NCBI GenBank assembly: GCA_016933335.1
Contig: JAFGBD010000052.1
Span: forward strand, 1 to 59,368
DNA: 59,368 nucleotides
Source: Bacteroidales bacterium
Lineage (GTDB): Bacteria > Bacteroidota > Bacteroidia > Bacteroidales > UBA10428
Direction of reading: 5' to 3'
Both the position numbers and the translations under genes were made by a program. The notes beneath the pieces were generated by a model. That model was not told the DNA's origin. It saw nothing but the letters and a program-made list of their open reading frames with translations, and did not search any database. Within the stretch, counting starts at the first letter, position 1. Every line of letters begins with the position of its first letter. Below, piece after piece: positions 16,341-25,345 of this stretch.

Positions 16341-16427
16341 CTGGTCAGCTTTCAGCAGAGGTACCAGGCGTTAACCTTATGCCGGCACATTTGTTTTCTG
16401 AAACAAATACACAAACATCAGTGTAAC

Positions 16428-16949
16428 ATGGCTACAAGCATGAAAAACCTTTCCGATTACAATTCGGATACCGTACCCTCCGCTGCCGGAATGAAAATCG
16501 GAATTGTCGTTTCAGACTGGAATCAGAAAATTACCGGACTTCTGCTCAAAGGGGTAACTGATACGCTCATCAGGCATCATTGCGATAATAAACACATTAC
16601 GGTCATGCATGTTCCGGGGAGCTTTGAGCTTACATCAGGTGCAAAAATGCTGGCAGATACAGGTTTATTTAATGGTATCATATGCATCGGCTGCGTCATA
16701 CGTGGTGAAACACCGCATTTTGATTACATCTGCCACGGCGTGACACAGGGAATCACCCTGCTAAACCTTCAATATCCTATTCCCTTTGTTTTTGGTGTTC
16801 TAACGGTTAACACCCTTCAGCAGGCCCGGGACCGTGCCGGAGGTAAATATGGCAACAAAGGCGATGAAGCAGCCATTACGGCTATCAAGATGATCTCACT
16901 ACAAAAAAAAATCCGTAAAAAACCAGATCAGGCTGGTCATCATTCCTGA
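16428..16949 (+). CDS. ribH: 6,7-dimethyl-8-ribityllumazine synthase
   Basis: 173 residues; about 20 more at the N-terminus than the shortest family members. Diagnostic motifs are 'GIVVSDWNQKIT', 'VPGSFELTSGAKML', 'GCVIRGETPHFDYI' (substrate-binding Arg and the conserved His), and 'VFGVLTVNTLQQARDRAGG' followed by 'GNKGDEAA'. It condenses 5-amino-6-ribitylaminouracil with 3,4-dihydroxy-2-butanone-4-phosphate, the step before riboflavin synthase. Normally an icosahedral or pentameric cytosolic enzyme. No FMN riboswitch is visible in the 87-nt leader, so it is probably transcribed with the TPR gene. Other rib genes are not in the window. Confidence 0.95.
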   Translation: MATSMKNLSDYNSDTVPSAAGMKIGIVVSDWNQKITGLLLKGVTDTLIRHHCDNKHITVMHVPGSFELTSGAKMLADTGLFNGIICIGCVIRGETPHFDYICHGVTQGITLLNLQYPIPFVFGVLTVNTLQQARDRAGGKYGNKGDEAAITAIKMISLQKKIRKKPDQAGHHS

Positions 16950-17042
16950 TCTGTAACAATATGAACCAATCGTTTCAAATCCTTATAAGCGTACATCATT
17001 TCTTATGGTTTTTTTCATAGTTTTGGATTTACTTATCTGACT

Positions 17043-17999
17043 ATGAAAATTGCTTTTCTTGATGTCAAAACCATTGGCCGGGTTAATAACCTTGACAAGC
17101 TGAAAGAATTCGGGGAGCTGGCAGTTTATCCTGTTACCCCTGATAATATGAGAATCAAAAGATTGAAAGGTGTCAGCGTTGTCATAACCAATAAGGTAAT
17201 CATTGACAAACAGGTCATTGATAAATGCCCTGATCTCAGGTTGATATGTGTGGCAGCCACAGGCACAAACAATATTGATATCAGATATGCCTTTCAAAAA
17301 GGGATCGATGTTAAGAATGTAACAGGATATTCTACCGGCAGTGTTGCACAGAGCGTGTTTGCCATGTTGCTTTTCCTGATGAACAAATTGAAGTATTATG
17401 ACAGCTATGTAAAATCAGGAGCATATTGCAGAAGTGATATATTTACCCACCATGGTCAGCCGTTCATGGAGCTTATGAACAAAAGATTTGGCATTATCGG
17501 GCTGGGAACCATCGGTAACCGTGTGGCAGAGATTGCTGAAGTTTTCGGGTGTGAGGTGGTTTATCATTCGACTTCGGGAAAGAATACACAAAACGCAAAA
17601 TACCGGCATCTTGATCTGGAAGAATTATTAAAAACCTCGGATATTGTCTCAATCCATTGTCCGCTGAATGAATCCACAAGAAACCTGGTTGACCTTGCAA
17701 AAATCTCCCTGATGAAACCTTCTGCCTATCTGATTAACGCAGGAAGAGGAGGAATTGTGATTGAAAAAGACCTGGCCAGGGCTCTTGATGAAGAAATTAT
17801 TGCAGGCGCGGGACTGGATGTGCTTACGGATGAACCCATTAAATCCGATAATCCGCTGCTCAGAGTTTACAGGTCTGAAAACCTGATCATCACTCCTCAT
17901 ATTGCATGGGCCAGTATCGAATCAAGAGACCGCCTTCTGGATCAGATTTACGCTAACATAAAGGAATTCGCCGAACATAACAATAATATTCCGAAATGA
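17043..17999 (+). CDS. D-2-hydroxyacid dehydrogenase, hydroxypyruvate/glycerate dehydrogenase-like
   Basis: 318 residues, full length for the family. The NAD-binding motif is 'GIIGLGTIGNRV' (GLGTIG at 153-158). Catalytic Arg235 lies in 'INAGRGG', Glu264 in 'TDEP', and His286 in 'ITPHIAWAS'. 'GTNNIDI' at 74-80 and 'TGYSTGSVAQSVFAMLL' at 94-110 are substrate-domain marks of the glycerate dehydrogenase (HprA) branch. Likely reduces hydroxypyruvate or another 2-keto acid with NADH; the exact substrate cannot be told. A -7-like element TAGTTTTG at 17018-17025 sits just upstream, without a matching -33. Its stop overlaps the start of the next gene by four bases (ATGA). Confidence 0.88.
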   Translation: MKIAFLDVKTIGRVNNLDKLKEFGELAVYPVTPDNMRIKRLKGVSVVITNKVIIDKQVIDKCPDLRLICVAATGTNNIDIRYAFQKGIDVKNVTGYSTGSVAQSVFAMLLFLMNKLKYYDSYVKSGAYCRSDIFTHHGQPFMELMNKRFGIIGLGTIGNRVAEIAEVFGCEVVYHSTSGKNTQNAKYRHLDLEELLKTSDIVSIHCPLNESTRNLVDLAKISLMKPSAYLINAGRGGIVIEKDLARALDEEIIAGAGLDVLTDEPIKSDNPLLRVYRSENLIITPHIAWASIESRDRLLDQIYANIKEFAEHNNNIPK

Positions 18000-18706
18000 A
18001 AAGGATCTATTATCCCTTTATGCTGTCTGTATTTTGTATAAATATACTTGCACAGATTCCTGCTCAGACAATAACAGAACAGGATCTGCAGTCTTTCTCA
18101 GAAGGCAGAACATTCGTTAAAACAAACATTAACGCTCTTTATGAAGGCGTTAAAGGAACACCGTATTTCAATGATGAATGGCTCACCGGAGATGTTTATT
18201 TTCAGGACACCACCGAAATCAATAAGATCAGCATCAGATATAACATATATACCGATGAACTGGAGTTTATAAACAATACCTCGGGCCAGGTCTTTGTCAT
18301 CAACAGTGATAAAATCAGCGGTTTCAGATTTCATGAGCCTGAGAACCCCCTTTATTTTAAGTATATGAGTCTGAAGCCGAAAAAACCGGATGAAAAATCT
18401 TTTTTCCAGATACTGTATGAAGGAAAGACCAGGCTGCTATTAAAACATAAAAAACAATTCATTCAGGCAGACTATAAGGGTGCCTACGCATCAGGAAATA
18501 AATACGATGAATATAAGGATGATAAGATCTATTATCTGGTGAAGGATGATGAACCTGCCCAAAGAATAAAGCTAACCAATAAATCTGTTTTATCAGCATT
18601 GGAGGATGATCAGCCTGTATTAAAGGAATATGCGTCGGATAATAAGATTGATTGCACCAATCCGGAGGACATCATCAGGCTGTTAAAGTTTTATGACAAT
18701 CAATAA
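17996..18706 (+). CDS. secreted hypothetical protein, paralogue of the protein at 37084-37863
   Basis: 236 residues with a Sec signal peptide (MKRIYYPFMLSVFCINILA, cleavage near 20-25). No named domain recognised. After the signal: 'KGTPYFNDEWLTGDVYFQDT', 'ISIRYNIYTDELEFIN', 'FRFHEPENPLYFKYM', then a basic C-terminal part ending 'DIIRLLKFYDNQ'. The order (beta-rich region describing a stored value, then 'Y-L-x-x-D', then a Lys-rich helix, then a terminal 'D-x-x-R-L-L-x-Y' motif) recurs in the protein upstream of the TonB receptor at 37 kb, so they seem to belong to one family. Its start overlaps the dehydrogenase stop. Envelope location is inferred from the signal peptide. Confidence 0.7.
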   Translation: MKRIYYPFMLSVFCINILAQIPAQTITEQDLQSFSEGRTFVKTNINALYEGVKGTPYFNDEWLTGDVYFQDTTEINKISIRYNIYTDELEFINNTSGQVFVINSDKISGFRFHEPENPLYFKYMSLKPKKPDEKSFFQILYEGKTRLLLKHKKQFIQADYKGAYASGNKYDEYKDDKIYYLVKDDEPAQRIKLTNKSVLSALEDDQPVLKEYASDNKIDCTNPEDIIRLLKFYDNQ

Positions 18707-18800
18707 ATAAGCTTCCGGCCTTTTAAGAAATGATTCGGAATACCTGAATGGCATGCTTTTTGAAGCTTTGAATTTATGATCTTAACCACAAAATGATTAA

Positions 18801-19373
18801 ATGAAAATGAAAAAAGTCATCCTGATATCATTGTCGGTTCTTATAACCTTTGTCTGTTATGCACAGTCTGAAGAAGCTGTTGATACCAGGGAACAAAAAA
18901 TATTACGCAAAGCAGCAAGAAAGCAGGCAAAAAAACTCGAGGAAGAAGAAGCATTGATACTTACGAAGCATTTGATTGACACCAGAAGATTTGTCCTGAT
19001 AGCAGACTATGTTGGTAATAAAAGGGGAGACAGAATACCTGTTAATTCAACCATCAATTTTTTAAAGATTGATACCTCATATTGTGTTATACAGGTTGGT
19101 GCAATGAATGGCATAGGCTATAACGGTGTCGGCGGTATCACAGCAGAAGGAACTGTTTCATCCATGGAAACCATCCCGAACAAGAAAGGTAATAGCTTCT
19201 CGATCAGGATTGTTGCCAATACCAATATCGGCAATTACGACATTGTCATTTTTGCCAATGCCTTCGGAAATGCAGATGCAACCATTACAGGTATTACATA
19301 TGGTGCCCTGAAATATTATGGCAGACTGGTCCCCGTAGAACTATCCGGAACTTATCAGGGACATTCATTCTGA
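18801..19373 (+). CDS. DUF4251 domain-containing secreted protein
   Basis: 190 residues. The signal peptide 'VILISLSVLITFVCYAQS' ends at about 23; then a basic helical spacer ('RKAARKQAKKLEEEEA') and the DUF4251 region from about 50: 'RRFVLIADYVGNKRGDRIPVNSTINFLKID', 'GITAEGTVSSME', and 'GALKYYGRLVP' near the end. DUF4251 proteins are periplasmic or surface proteins of Bacteroidota without known function. Start may be ATG 18801 or ATG 18807 (MKMKK); they differ by two residues. Not obviously in an operon (94 nt from the gene before, 156 nt to the next). Confidence 0.8.
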   Translation: MKMKKVILISLSVLITFVCYAQSEEAVDTREQKILRKAARKQAKKLEEEEALILTKHLIDTRRFVLIADYVGNKRGDRIPVNSTINFLKIDTSYCVIQVGAMNGIGYNGVGGITAEGTVSSMETIPNKKGNSFSIRIVANTNIGNYDIVIFANAFGNADATITGITYGALKYYGRLVPVELSGTYQGHSF

Positions 19374-19404
19374 GTTTATTTATATACAGTTACCCTTATT
19401 GTTT

Positions 19405-19431
19405 AACGGTTTATCATCCGGATGGACCGTT
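19405..19431. other. nested inverted repeat after the DUF4251 gene
   Basis: AACGGT (19405-19410) and ACCGTT (19426-19431) enclose the palindrome CATCCGGATG (19415-19424), giving a hairpin 32 nt past the DUF4251 stop. AATAAAAA follows rather than a T run, so termination is only possible, and an operator site for the next gene is an alternative. Confidence 0.35.
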
Positions 19432-19529
19432 TAATAAAAATGTGAATTTTTTATTTTTGTTAATTCTTTACGGTAATCATTATTTATTTACTTTTGCACA
19501 GTTTGAATAAGATGCGTTTATTGTGAAAC

Positions 19530-20570
19530 ATGAAAAAGTGGGCGATTAATATCTCGAAATACCTTATCTTTCTTGCAATAGGAATTATTATATTCTGGTT
19601 TATCTATAAAGACCTGCCCATTAAGGAGCTGAAAAATGCTTTTCAAAATATCAATTACTTCTGGATTGCCGTTTCACTTATGTTGAGCATACTCTCCCAG
19701 ATCAGCCGGGCCATACGTTGGAATATGCTCATCAGGCCCATGGGCTATAAACCCAGGTTTTACAATACTTTCCTCTCGGTACTTGTATTGTATTTTATTA
19801 ATCTTCTGGCTCCCAGAGCAGGTGAGGTGGCAAGATGCACGGTTTTATCCAGATATGAAAAAATCCCTTTTTCAAAGCTGATAGGAACTGTTTTTGTTGA
19901 ACGACTGGCAGAAACAATTACCCTTGTTCTTGTGGCCATACTGATCATCATATCTCAACTGGGAATATTTGTCAGATTTTTTGATGTTCATCCGGAAATG
20001 AAAGACACCTTGACAAATCTCCTTTCAATCAGAAACATATCAATCGGTGTTGCAGGTTTAATAATCATTGTTTTTTTGTATATCATAACACGCAGATTTT
20101 TCAGAAAAAAAAGCGGGGATAACAGAAATAAACTGATAGTGAGGCTCAGGCACATAAAATATGACGTTATTGAAGGTATCAAGTCTATTATGAAACTTGA
20201 AAACAAATGGTATTTTATCGGCCACACCCTGTTTATTTTTCTCATGTGGCTTCTTATGCTTTATGTCATCTTCCTGGCATATGAGCCAACAAAACATCTC
20301 TCTTTGTGGTCAGGCATGATTGTATTCCTGATGGGCGGTCTTGCCATGCTGGCCCCGGTACAGGGCGGAATCGGACCGTGGCACTTTATGGTTTATGAAA
20401 CCCTTTTTATATACGGCATAGACAAAGCGCAGGGAAAAATATTTGCGCTGATTGCACACACCACTACCAACATTGCCTATTATCTTATTTTCGGAATGGT
20501 TGCCCTTATCCTGCTGCCTGTTCTTAATAATTCCAGGGCCGCAAGAAAGGCTGCACAAAACAATGAATAA
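19530..20570 (+). CDS. flippase-like integral membrane protein (lysylphosphatidylglycerol synthase TM family)
   Basis: 346 residues with about eight TM helices, starting at about 9-27 (ISKYLIFLAIGIIIFWFIY). The family mark is 'LAPRAGEVARCTVLSRYEKIPFSKLIGTVFVERLAE' region at about 90-130 (conserved R-x-G-E-x-x-R and the E-R pair in TM loops). Also seen 'MGGLAMLAPVQGGIGPWH' near 270-287, equivalent to the P-x-P-G-G-x-G motif of the family. This is the membrane half of MprF/AglD2-like proteins without the soluble synthase domain. Relatives translocate lipids or assist polysaccharide synthesis, but most are uncharacterised. Convergent with the M49 peptidase gene, 12 nt apart. Confidence 0.82.
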   Translation: MKKWAINISKYLIFLAIGIIIFWFIYKDLPIKELKNAFQNINYFWIAVSLMLSILSQISRAIRWNMLIRPMGYKPRFYNTFLSVLVLYFINLLAPRAGEVARCTVLSRYEKIPFSKLIGTVFVERLAETITLVLVAILIIISQLGIFVRFFDVHPEMKDTLTNLLSIRNISIGVAGLIIIVFLYIITRRFFRKKSGDNRNKLIVRLRHIKYDVIEGIKSIMKLENKWYFIGHTLFIFLMWLLMLYVIFLAYEPTKHLSLWSGMIVFLMGGLAMLAPVQGGIGPWHFMVYETLFIYGIDKAQGKIFALIAHTTTNIAYYLIFGMVALILLPVLNNSRAARKAAQNNE

Positions 20571-20582
20571 ATCTATTCGATC

Positions 20583-22628
20583 TTAGTTGTAAGACGGTAA
20601 AAAAGAGTAATTCCTGCTGTAATGCATCATCTGCGCTGCATAATCAACCGGATATCTGATCTCAACATCCAGTATTTCACCTTCTTCTTCAACAGGTATC
20701 AGTTCCGGGTTAATGAATCCGCTGTATGGAGACAGGTTCAGCTTCTGATAACGTGACAGTACCTCTTCGTGCAGGTATTTATCCACCTTTACACCATAAC
20801 TTTCCACCAGTTTTTTTGCTGACTCATAATCACCCTCAGACTTGATTCTCTGAACCTCTCTGAGCAATTCACCAAACAACAGCCTTAGCCTGTCATAATC
20901 GTTAATCCTGCAAAAGGTTTTCCCGGCCCTTGATATCAGCTCAATCACATTGTTTTCCCTGCCTTTCTCAAGGCACCATCTTGCTATTAACTGACGGTTA
21001 CGCATATGTGCCTGTTCAATATCCTTCCCCGGCAGAATGCGAACCAGCTGGGTGATCAGTCCGTTTCTGATATAGCGGTTGTATTCGGCTTTAGCCGCAT
21101 CCTGTGTTGGCAAAAGGCCCAGTTCTTCCATGATCGGATCCATGATATAATACAGCGCAAATAAATCGGCACGTGTTTCTTCAACAGGAGCATGGTAATT
21201 TTTCAGAGCATCGGAGGCAACCCCCGGTTTCATCTGTCCTGAACCATGTCCCAGGCATTCGTGCAGATCTATATTTATATTGTATGCCCTGAAACCATAT
21301 TTCCTGGCCAGTTCAATCTCTTCCTTATCTGCAGCAAATTCTTCAAGGAATCCTGTTTTGAGATTTGCCTGGTCATAAGCATATGTGATGTTTTCAATGG
21401 TAACGGATTTTGACCCGTAATCTTTTCTTATCCAGTCGGCATTGGGAAGATTGATGCCCAAAGGAGCAGCCGGATAACATTCGCCTCCAAGCTGGACAAC
21501 CGTTATGACTTTGGCTGTAACGCCTTTCACCTCCTTCTTTTTAAACTGATCGTCGACAGGTGAGTTATCTTCAAACCATTGGGCATGATTACTTAATATC
21601 TCAGTTCGTCGTGTGGCCTCATTGTTCCTGAAATTAACGACCGATTCCCATGTTGCTTTCAAACCAAGCGGATCATCATAGGTCTCAATAAAACCGTTTA
21701 TAAAATCCACAAGTGATTTCTGGTCTTTGACCCATAGTATGTTATATTCATCCCAGGCAGACAGGTTTCCGGTTTTGTAATATTCGATCAGTTTTTGTAT
21801 AGTTGCAGCCTGCCCGGCAGTTTCGGTAACGGTTTGCGCTTTATCAAGCCAGAAGAGTATCTGCTCAATGGCTTCTCCGTACATCCCATCCATCTTCCAG
21901 ACCACCTCCCTGATCATTCCGTCTTTCATCATAATCTTGCTGTTTAGGCCGTAAGACACAGGTTGCGGATCCTGTGGATTTTTCATCTCATTATAGAATG
22001 ACTCAACCTGTGGCTGGCTGACACCTTCATAGAAATTAACAGCGGAACCTGCGACAATATCCTTGTTCTGATCCTGGCACACTTTTTTTGGCAAAACACC
22101 AGGATCAAAAATAACGGGTATTAATTCGTGCATCAAATCTTCCGGTGACTGTCCGTGTTTTAAAGGAAGCTCGCTCTTATCTGAATTTTCAATCAGCGAA
22201 TTAAAATACCCTTCAGAAAAATCCGGGACAAACTTATCTGCCGAATAATGATGATAGATGCCGTTGGAAAACCAGATTCGCTTAAGATATACCATAAAAT
22301 TACTGAAATCTTCAGTTTCCCTGTCGCCGGAGTATGTTTCGTAAATATTTTCAAGGGTTCTTCTTATGGCAAGGTTATATTTGCCATTCTGGTCAAATAC
22401 AATATCACGTCCGCAAAGGGCGGCCTGGCTCAGATAATAGACCAGCTTTTTCTGGTTCAGATTCAGTGAATCAAATCCCGGAACCTGGTATCGCAAAATT
22501 CTCAGGTCTGCGAATTGTTCTGCCAAATAGTCAAAACCATCTGCAGACTCTCCTGTTTTTTGTATAGGTTCTTTACATGATATGGTTAGCGCCATGGAAT
22601 AAATCAGTATTTGTTTCAGGTTGTTCAT
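20583..22628 (-). CDS. dipeptidyl-peptidase III-like metallopeptidase (family M49), lipoprotein
   Basis: 681 residues. Lipoprotein signal 'IYSMALTISCKE' with Cys18. The M49 zinc motif HECLGH is at 456-461 (HELLGH in animals), followed by 'GSGQMKPG'; the second motif EETRAD at 483-488 (EECRAE in animals) supplies the glutamate zinc ligand. 'GGECYPAAPLGINLPNADWIR' at about 381-401 is the substrate-binding strand of the family. DPP III removes dipeptides from the N-terminus of short peptides. The lipobox puts this one in the envelope, facing the periplasm or surface. It is a single gene; next on the same strand is the MG2/plug gene, 137 nt upstream. Confidence 0.9.
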   Translation of the reverse strand: MNNLKQILIYSMALTISCKEPIQKTGESADGFDYLAEQFADLRILRYQVPGFDSLNLNQKKLVYYLSQAALCGRDIVFDQNGKYNLAIRRTLENIYETYSGDRETEDFSNFMVYLKRIWFSNGIYHHYSADKFVPDFSEGYFNSLIENSDKSELPLKHGQSPEDLMHELIPVIFDPGVLPKKVCQDQNKDIVAGSAVNFYEGVSQPQVESFYNEMKNPQDPQPVSYGLNSKIMMKDGMIREVVWKMDGMYGEAIEQILFWLDKAQTVTETAGQAATIQKLIEYYKTGNLSAWDEYNILWVKDQKSLVDFINGFIETYDDPLGLKATWESVVNFRNNEATRRTEILSNHAQWFEDNSPVDDQFKKKEVKGVTAKVITVVQLGGECYPAAPLGINLPNADWIRKDYGSKSVTIENITYAYDQANLKTGFLEEFAADKEEIELARKYGFRAYNINIDLHECLGHGSGQMKPGVASDALKNYHAPVEETRADLFALYYIMDPIMEELGLLPTQDAAKAEYNRYIRNGLITQLVRILPGKDIEQAHMRNRQLIARWCLEKGRENNVIELISRAGKTFCRINDYDRLRLLFGELLREVQRIKSEGDYESAKKLVESYGVKVDKYLHEEVLSRYQKLNLSPYSGFINPELIPVEEEGEILDVEIRYPVDYAAQMMHYSRNYSFLPSYN

Positions 22629-22765
22629 TTCAGATGTTTATAAAACAAATATAATGAATCATTCATTCAGATCTTTTCATCACTGATTCAGAAAAGATTA
22701 ATTTGTTTAATATTTAAAAAAAATACCTGTCTGGCATTGCATGGAAATGAGAAATAAAGATGAAT

Positions 22766-25330
22766 TTACCTGACTGTTATATCAATATCTCTTGAAAAGA
22801 AATGACCACGCTGATCTTTTCCCTGTAAAATACATCTATATGTGCCCGTAATATCAGAGGTATAAAAGGTTACAGTGTTGTTCCCCGATTCTTCAATGGT
22901 AACATCAGGCATCCAGAACAGCGTAACCCTGTTATCATATGGAGGATTATCACCCAAAGCATAATCAGGACTATTGAGCTGGTGATCAATCATCAGCAGA
23001 TCCTGTTGAAATTTGCGTGTATATGTCTCACTGCCACCCTGCCTTCCGCTAATGGTTGATATCTCTATGACACCGGAATTACCCAGGTCAGTATACTTTT
23101 GTATGTCAGAAGGCCATACAGAGATCATAATGTTTCTGATTTCTTTTGGAGAAATCCGGTTTAAAATATCAATATCTGAACCGATGGCGATCCCGTCAAG
23201 TACAATGATTGCCCCCCTTGCATTATCCGGTCTGGTGCCGCGACCTTTAAAAAATATTTCCCCGTTAACAATCTGATGATCTTTAATCTCTTTGATAATA
23301 TCCAGAACACTGGTATATGATGCAAATCTTTCGTAATCATATCCTTTCCGTGAAGTCTCTTTTTTCATATGAATCTTACCCTGTCCAAACCTGCCTGAAT
23401 AAAGCAAAAGCGGATTCCCGTATTTCATGAGATCCAAAGCCTGGTTGTATTTCCAATGTTCCCTGTTTGCAATCATATTCCCGAGGATATTATCGGAATA
23501 ATAATCAAAAAATCTTAAAATGCTTCCGGATCTCCCGTTTTCAGCAGCAACGGCAATGGTCAGATAATTATAGTTAATGATATTATTGTCGAAAGTAATA
23601 TGAAACATGCCCTGAGCATCAGATGAAGCCTGATATGACCTCAGATCAAGGGAGTGAATGATTTTGACTTTCGCATTTTCAACAGGATTGCCTTTTTTAT
23701 CCATAATAAGTCCTCTTATTCCATCATTATTATAATATGATACGGGATCTTTGGCCTCATTGCAAATTAATTCTGCAATGGGAAGCGATTTGGTTTCATG
23801 TGTCAGTAAGATAAGATCAATGTCATTATCTGATAATTCACAATTGAGTAGTTCCATGCTGATCTCTTTCAATTCTGTAAAAAACCATAAATAATTCTGT
23901 ATCGGAATTTCAGAATCATGAACATATTTTTTATTTATTACGGAGATGTTTGACTTCAATTCTTCGTTATCATAATTACTGAGTTCAAGAACAACTCTTT
24001 CTCTGCTGGCATAATAATTCTTTGATGTTGAAATATCCGGTTTTTTCCCAGCTGATCCTTTATCAATAAAAACATTCCTTGCAGCTACTAATTTACCTTC
24101 CTCATTCAATACAGAAAATCCGGCAATGCCGGTTTTAAATCTTTCATCAGGAACCTTAACAAGTTCTTCATTCATAATACTGATTGACTCAGACCATAAT
24201 ATTTCACCACTCTGCTCAACAATGACATATACCTTTTCTGTCTTTGCCGGATCTGAACCTGTCAGTGAAAAAAGCATCTCCCCATTTTTTAAACCTGAAT
24301 ACCTGAGCCGCAAACCTTCCGGCATAATGCAGGGCAGGTTGAAATAATGATCGGTAATTAACGGGGTTGTCAGATGAATTCTGTAATTCCCCGGTTCAGT
24401 TACCAGCGTAAACGTTCCCATTCCCTTGAAGGTGCTTTTGAATTTCCTGCGCTGCCTGCCTGTTCCATCAAGAAGATAGCCTTCGATATCAACAGGCATA
24501 CCATGGTCATCAAAAGCCCTGAATGCAATTTTGTTTTCAAGTCCGGCTATAATATTCCCACCTTCAGGAAAAAACTCCAGTTTGACGGTTCTTTTTGCAA
24601 TGGGAAAAGGCATAATGTAAGTTTCCAAATTCCTTTTATACCTGACCTTGAATTCAATCCAAAGGAAATCGGCATCAATATCGTCCGGTATTTCACATAC
24701 AAAGTGATCACTGCCTGTTTCGTCGGTCTCACCCCAGCCACTGAAAATATTCCTTTTAAGTGACCTGCAAACAAATGTGTATTTTGCACGCTTTAATGCT
24801 GAACCATCGGCCAGACAAACAGATATCTTTCCATCAGCCCTGTTTCCAGGGTAGTATAGTTCCTGGGAGAAATTAACAGTGACATCAAGGGCTCTGGTGA
24901 TGTGGTTGCTTACGATAATTTCCTTGATGAAGGCTTCTGAGACGGGCATGTTTTTCATCCACCCGGTATATCCGATCAGATGATATTTTCCTTCATCAAG
25001 CAAAGCAGGCAGGACAAAATATCCGTTTGACACATTGTCATATAAAGGATAACGAAGGTAAAGAACCTGTTTCCCGAAAACATCCACCAGCTTTATATTT
25101 AAATCATTGCTCAGTTCCTGATCTGACAGTGTATTGCGGGCATATGCCTTGAACCATAATTCATCGCCCGGCCTGTAGTATGTTCTGTCTGTTGCTATAT
25201 AAACATGTTCTGAAGGAAATGACCGGTTATATTTTTCTGCATTGCTGAGCAATGAAACCAGAAATTCAGGTTTTTCATCAATTCCTGTTAAAAATCCTGC
25301 AAGCAACAAAAAAGAAAACAAATGACTCAT
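22766..25330 (-). CDS. MG2-domain protein with TonB plug-like domain and no beta-barrel
   Basis: 854 residues with a short signal peptide (LFSFLLLAGFLTG). Seen: an MG2/alpha-2-macroglobulin-like domain at about 40-130 ('VYIATDRTYYRPGDELWFKA', 'LLDEGKYHLIGYTGWM'); several Ig-like beta domains; a carboxypeptidase-regulatory-like repeat at about 550-600 ('GIRGLIMDKKGNPVENAKVKI'); a plug-like domain at about 660-755 ('GRGTRPDNARGAIIVLDG', 'ISPKEIRNIMISVW', 'GVIEIST'); and a C-terminal beta sandwich ('FYTSDITGTYRCILQG'). It ends there with no 22-strand barrel, so it cannot be a transporter alone. Likely periplasmic or surface-exposed and interacting with a TonB system. Last gene of sigma-FecR-STN protein-this gene. 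A paralogue is at 31349-33118. Confidence 0.75.
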   Translation of the reverse strand: MSHLFSFLLLAGFLTGIDEKPEFLVSLLSNAEKYNRSFPSEHVYIATDRTYYRPGDELWFKAYARNTLSDQELSNDLNIKLVDVFGKQVLYLRYPLYDNVSNGYFVLPALLDEGKYHLIGYTGWMKNMPVSEAFIKEIIVSNHITRALDVTVNFSQELYYPGNRADGKISVCLADGSALKRAKYTFVCRSLKRNIFSGWGETDETGSDHFVCEIPDDIDADFLWIEFKVRYKRNLETYIMPFPIAKRTVKLEFFPEGGNIIAGLENKIAFRAFDDHGMPVDIEGYLLDGTGRQRRKFKSTFKGMGTFTLVTEPGNYRIHLTTPLITDHYFNLPCIMPEGLRLRYSGLKNGEMLFSLTGSDPAKTEKVYVIVEQSGEILWSESISIMNEELVKVPDERFKTGIAGFSVLNEEGKLVAARNVFIDKGSAGKKPDISTSKNYYASRERVVLELSNYDNEELKSNISVINKKYVHDSEIPIQNYLWFFTELKEISMELLNCELSDNDIDLILLTHETKSLPIAELICNEAKDPVSYYNNDGIRGLIMDKKGNPVENAKVKIIHSLDLRSYQASSDAQGMFHITFDNNIINYNYLTIAVAAENGRSGSILRFFDYYSDNILGNMIANREHWKYNQALDLMKYGNPLLLYSGRFGQGKIHMKKETSRKGYDYERFASYTSVLDIIKEIKDHQIVNGEIFFKGRGTRPDNARGAIIVLDGIAIGSDIDILNRISPKEIRNIMISVWPSDIQKYTDLGNSGVIEISTISGRQGGSETYTRKFQQDLLMIDHQLNSPDYALGDNPPYDNRVTLFWMPDVTIEESGNNTVTFYTSDITGTYRCILQGKDQRGHFFSRDIDITVR

Positions 25331-25345
25331 AATATGGCTGGTTGT

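Noticed and set aside
16341..16427. FMN riboswitch ahead of ribH
   Set aside because: The 87-nt leader has no conserved RFN-element segments and is too short for one.
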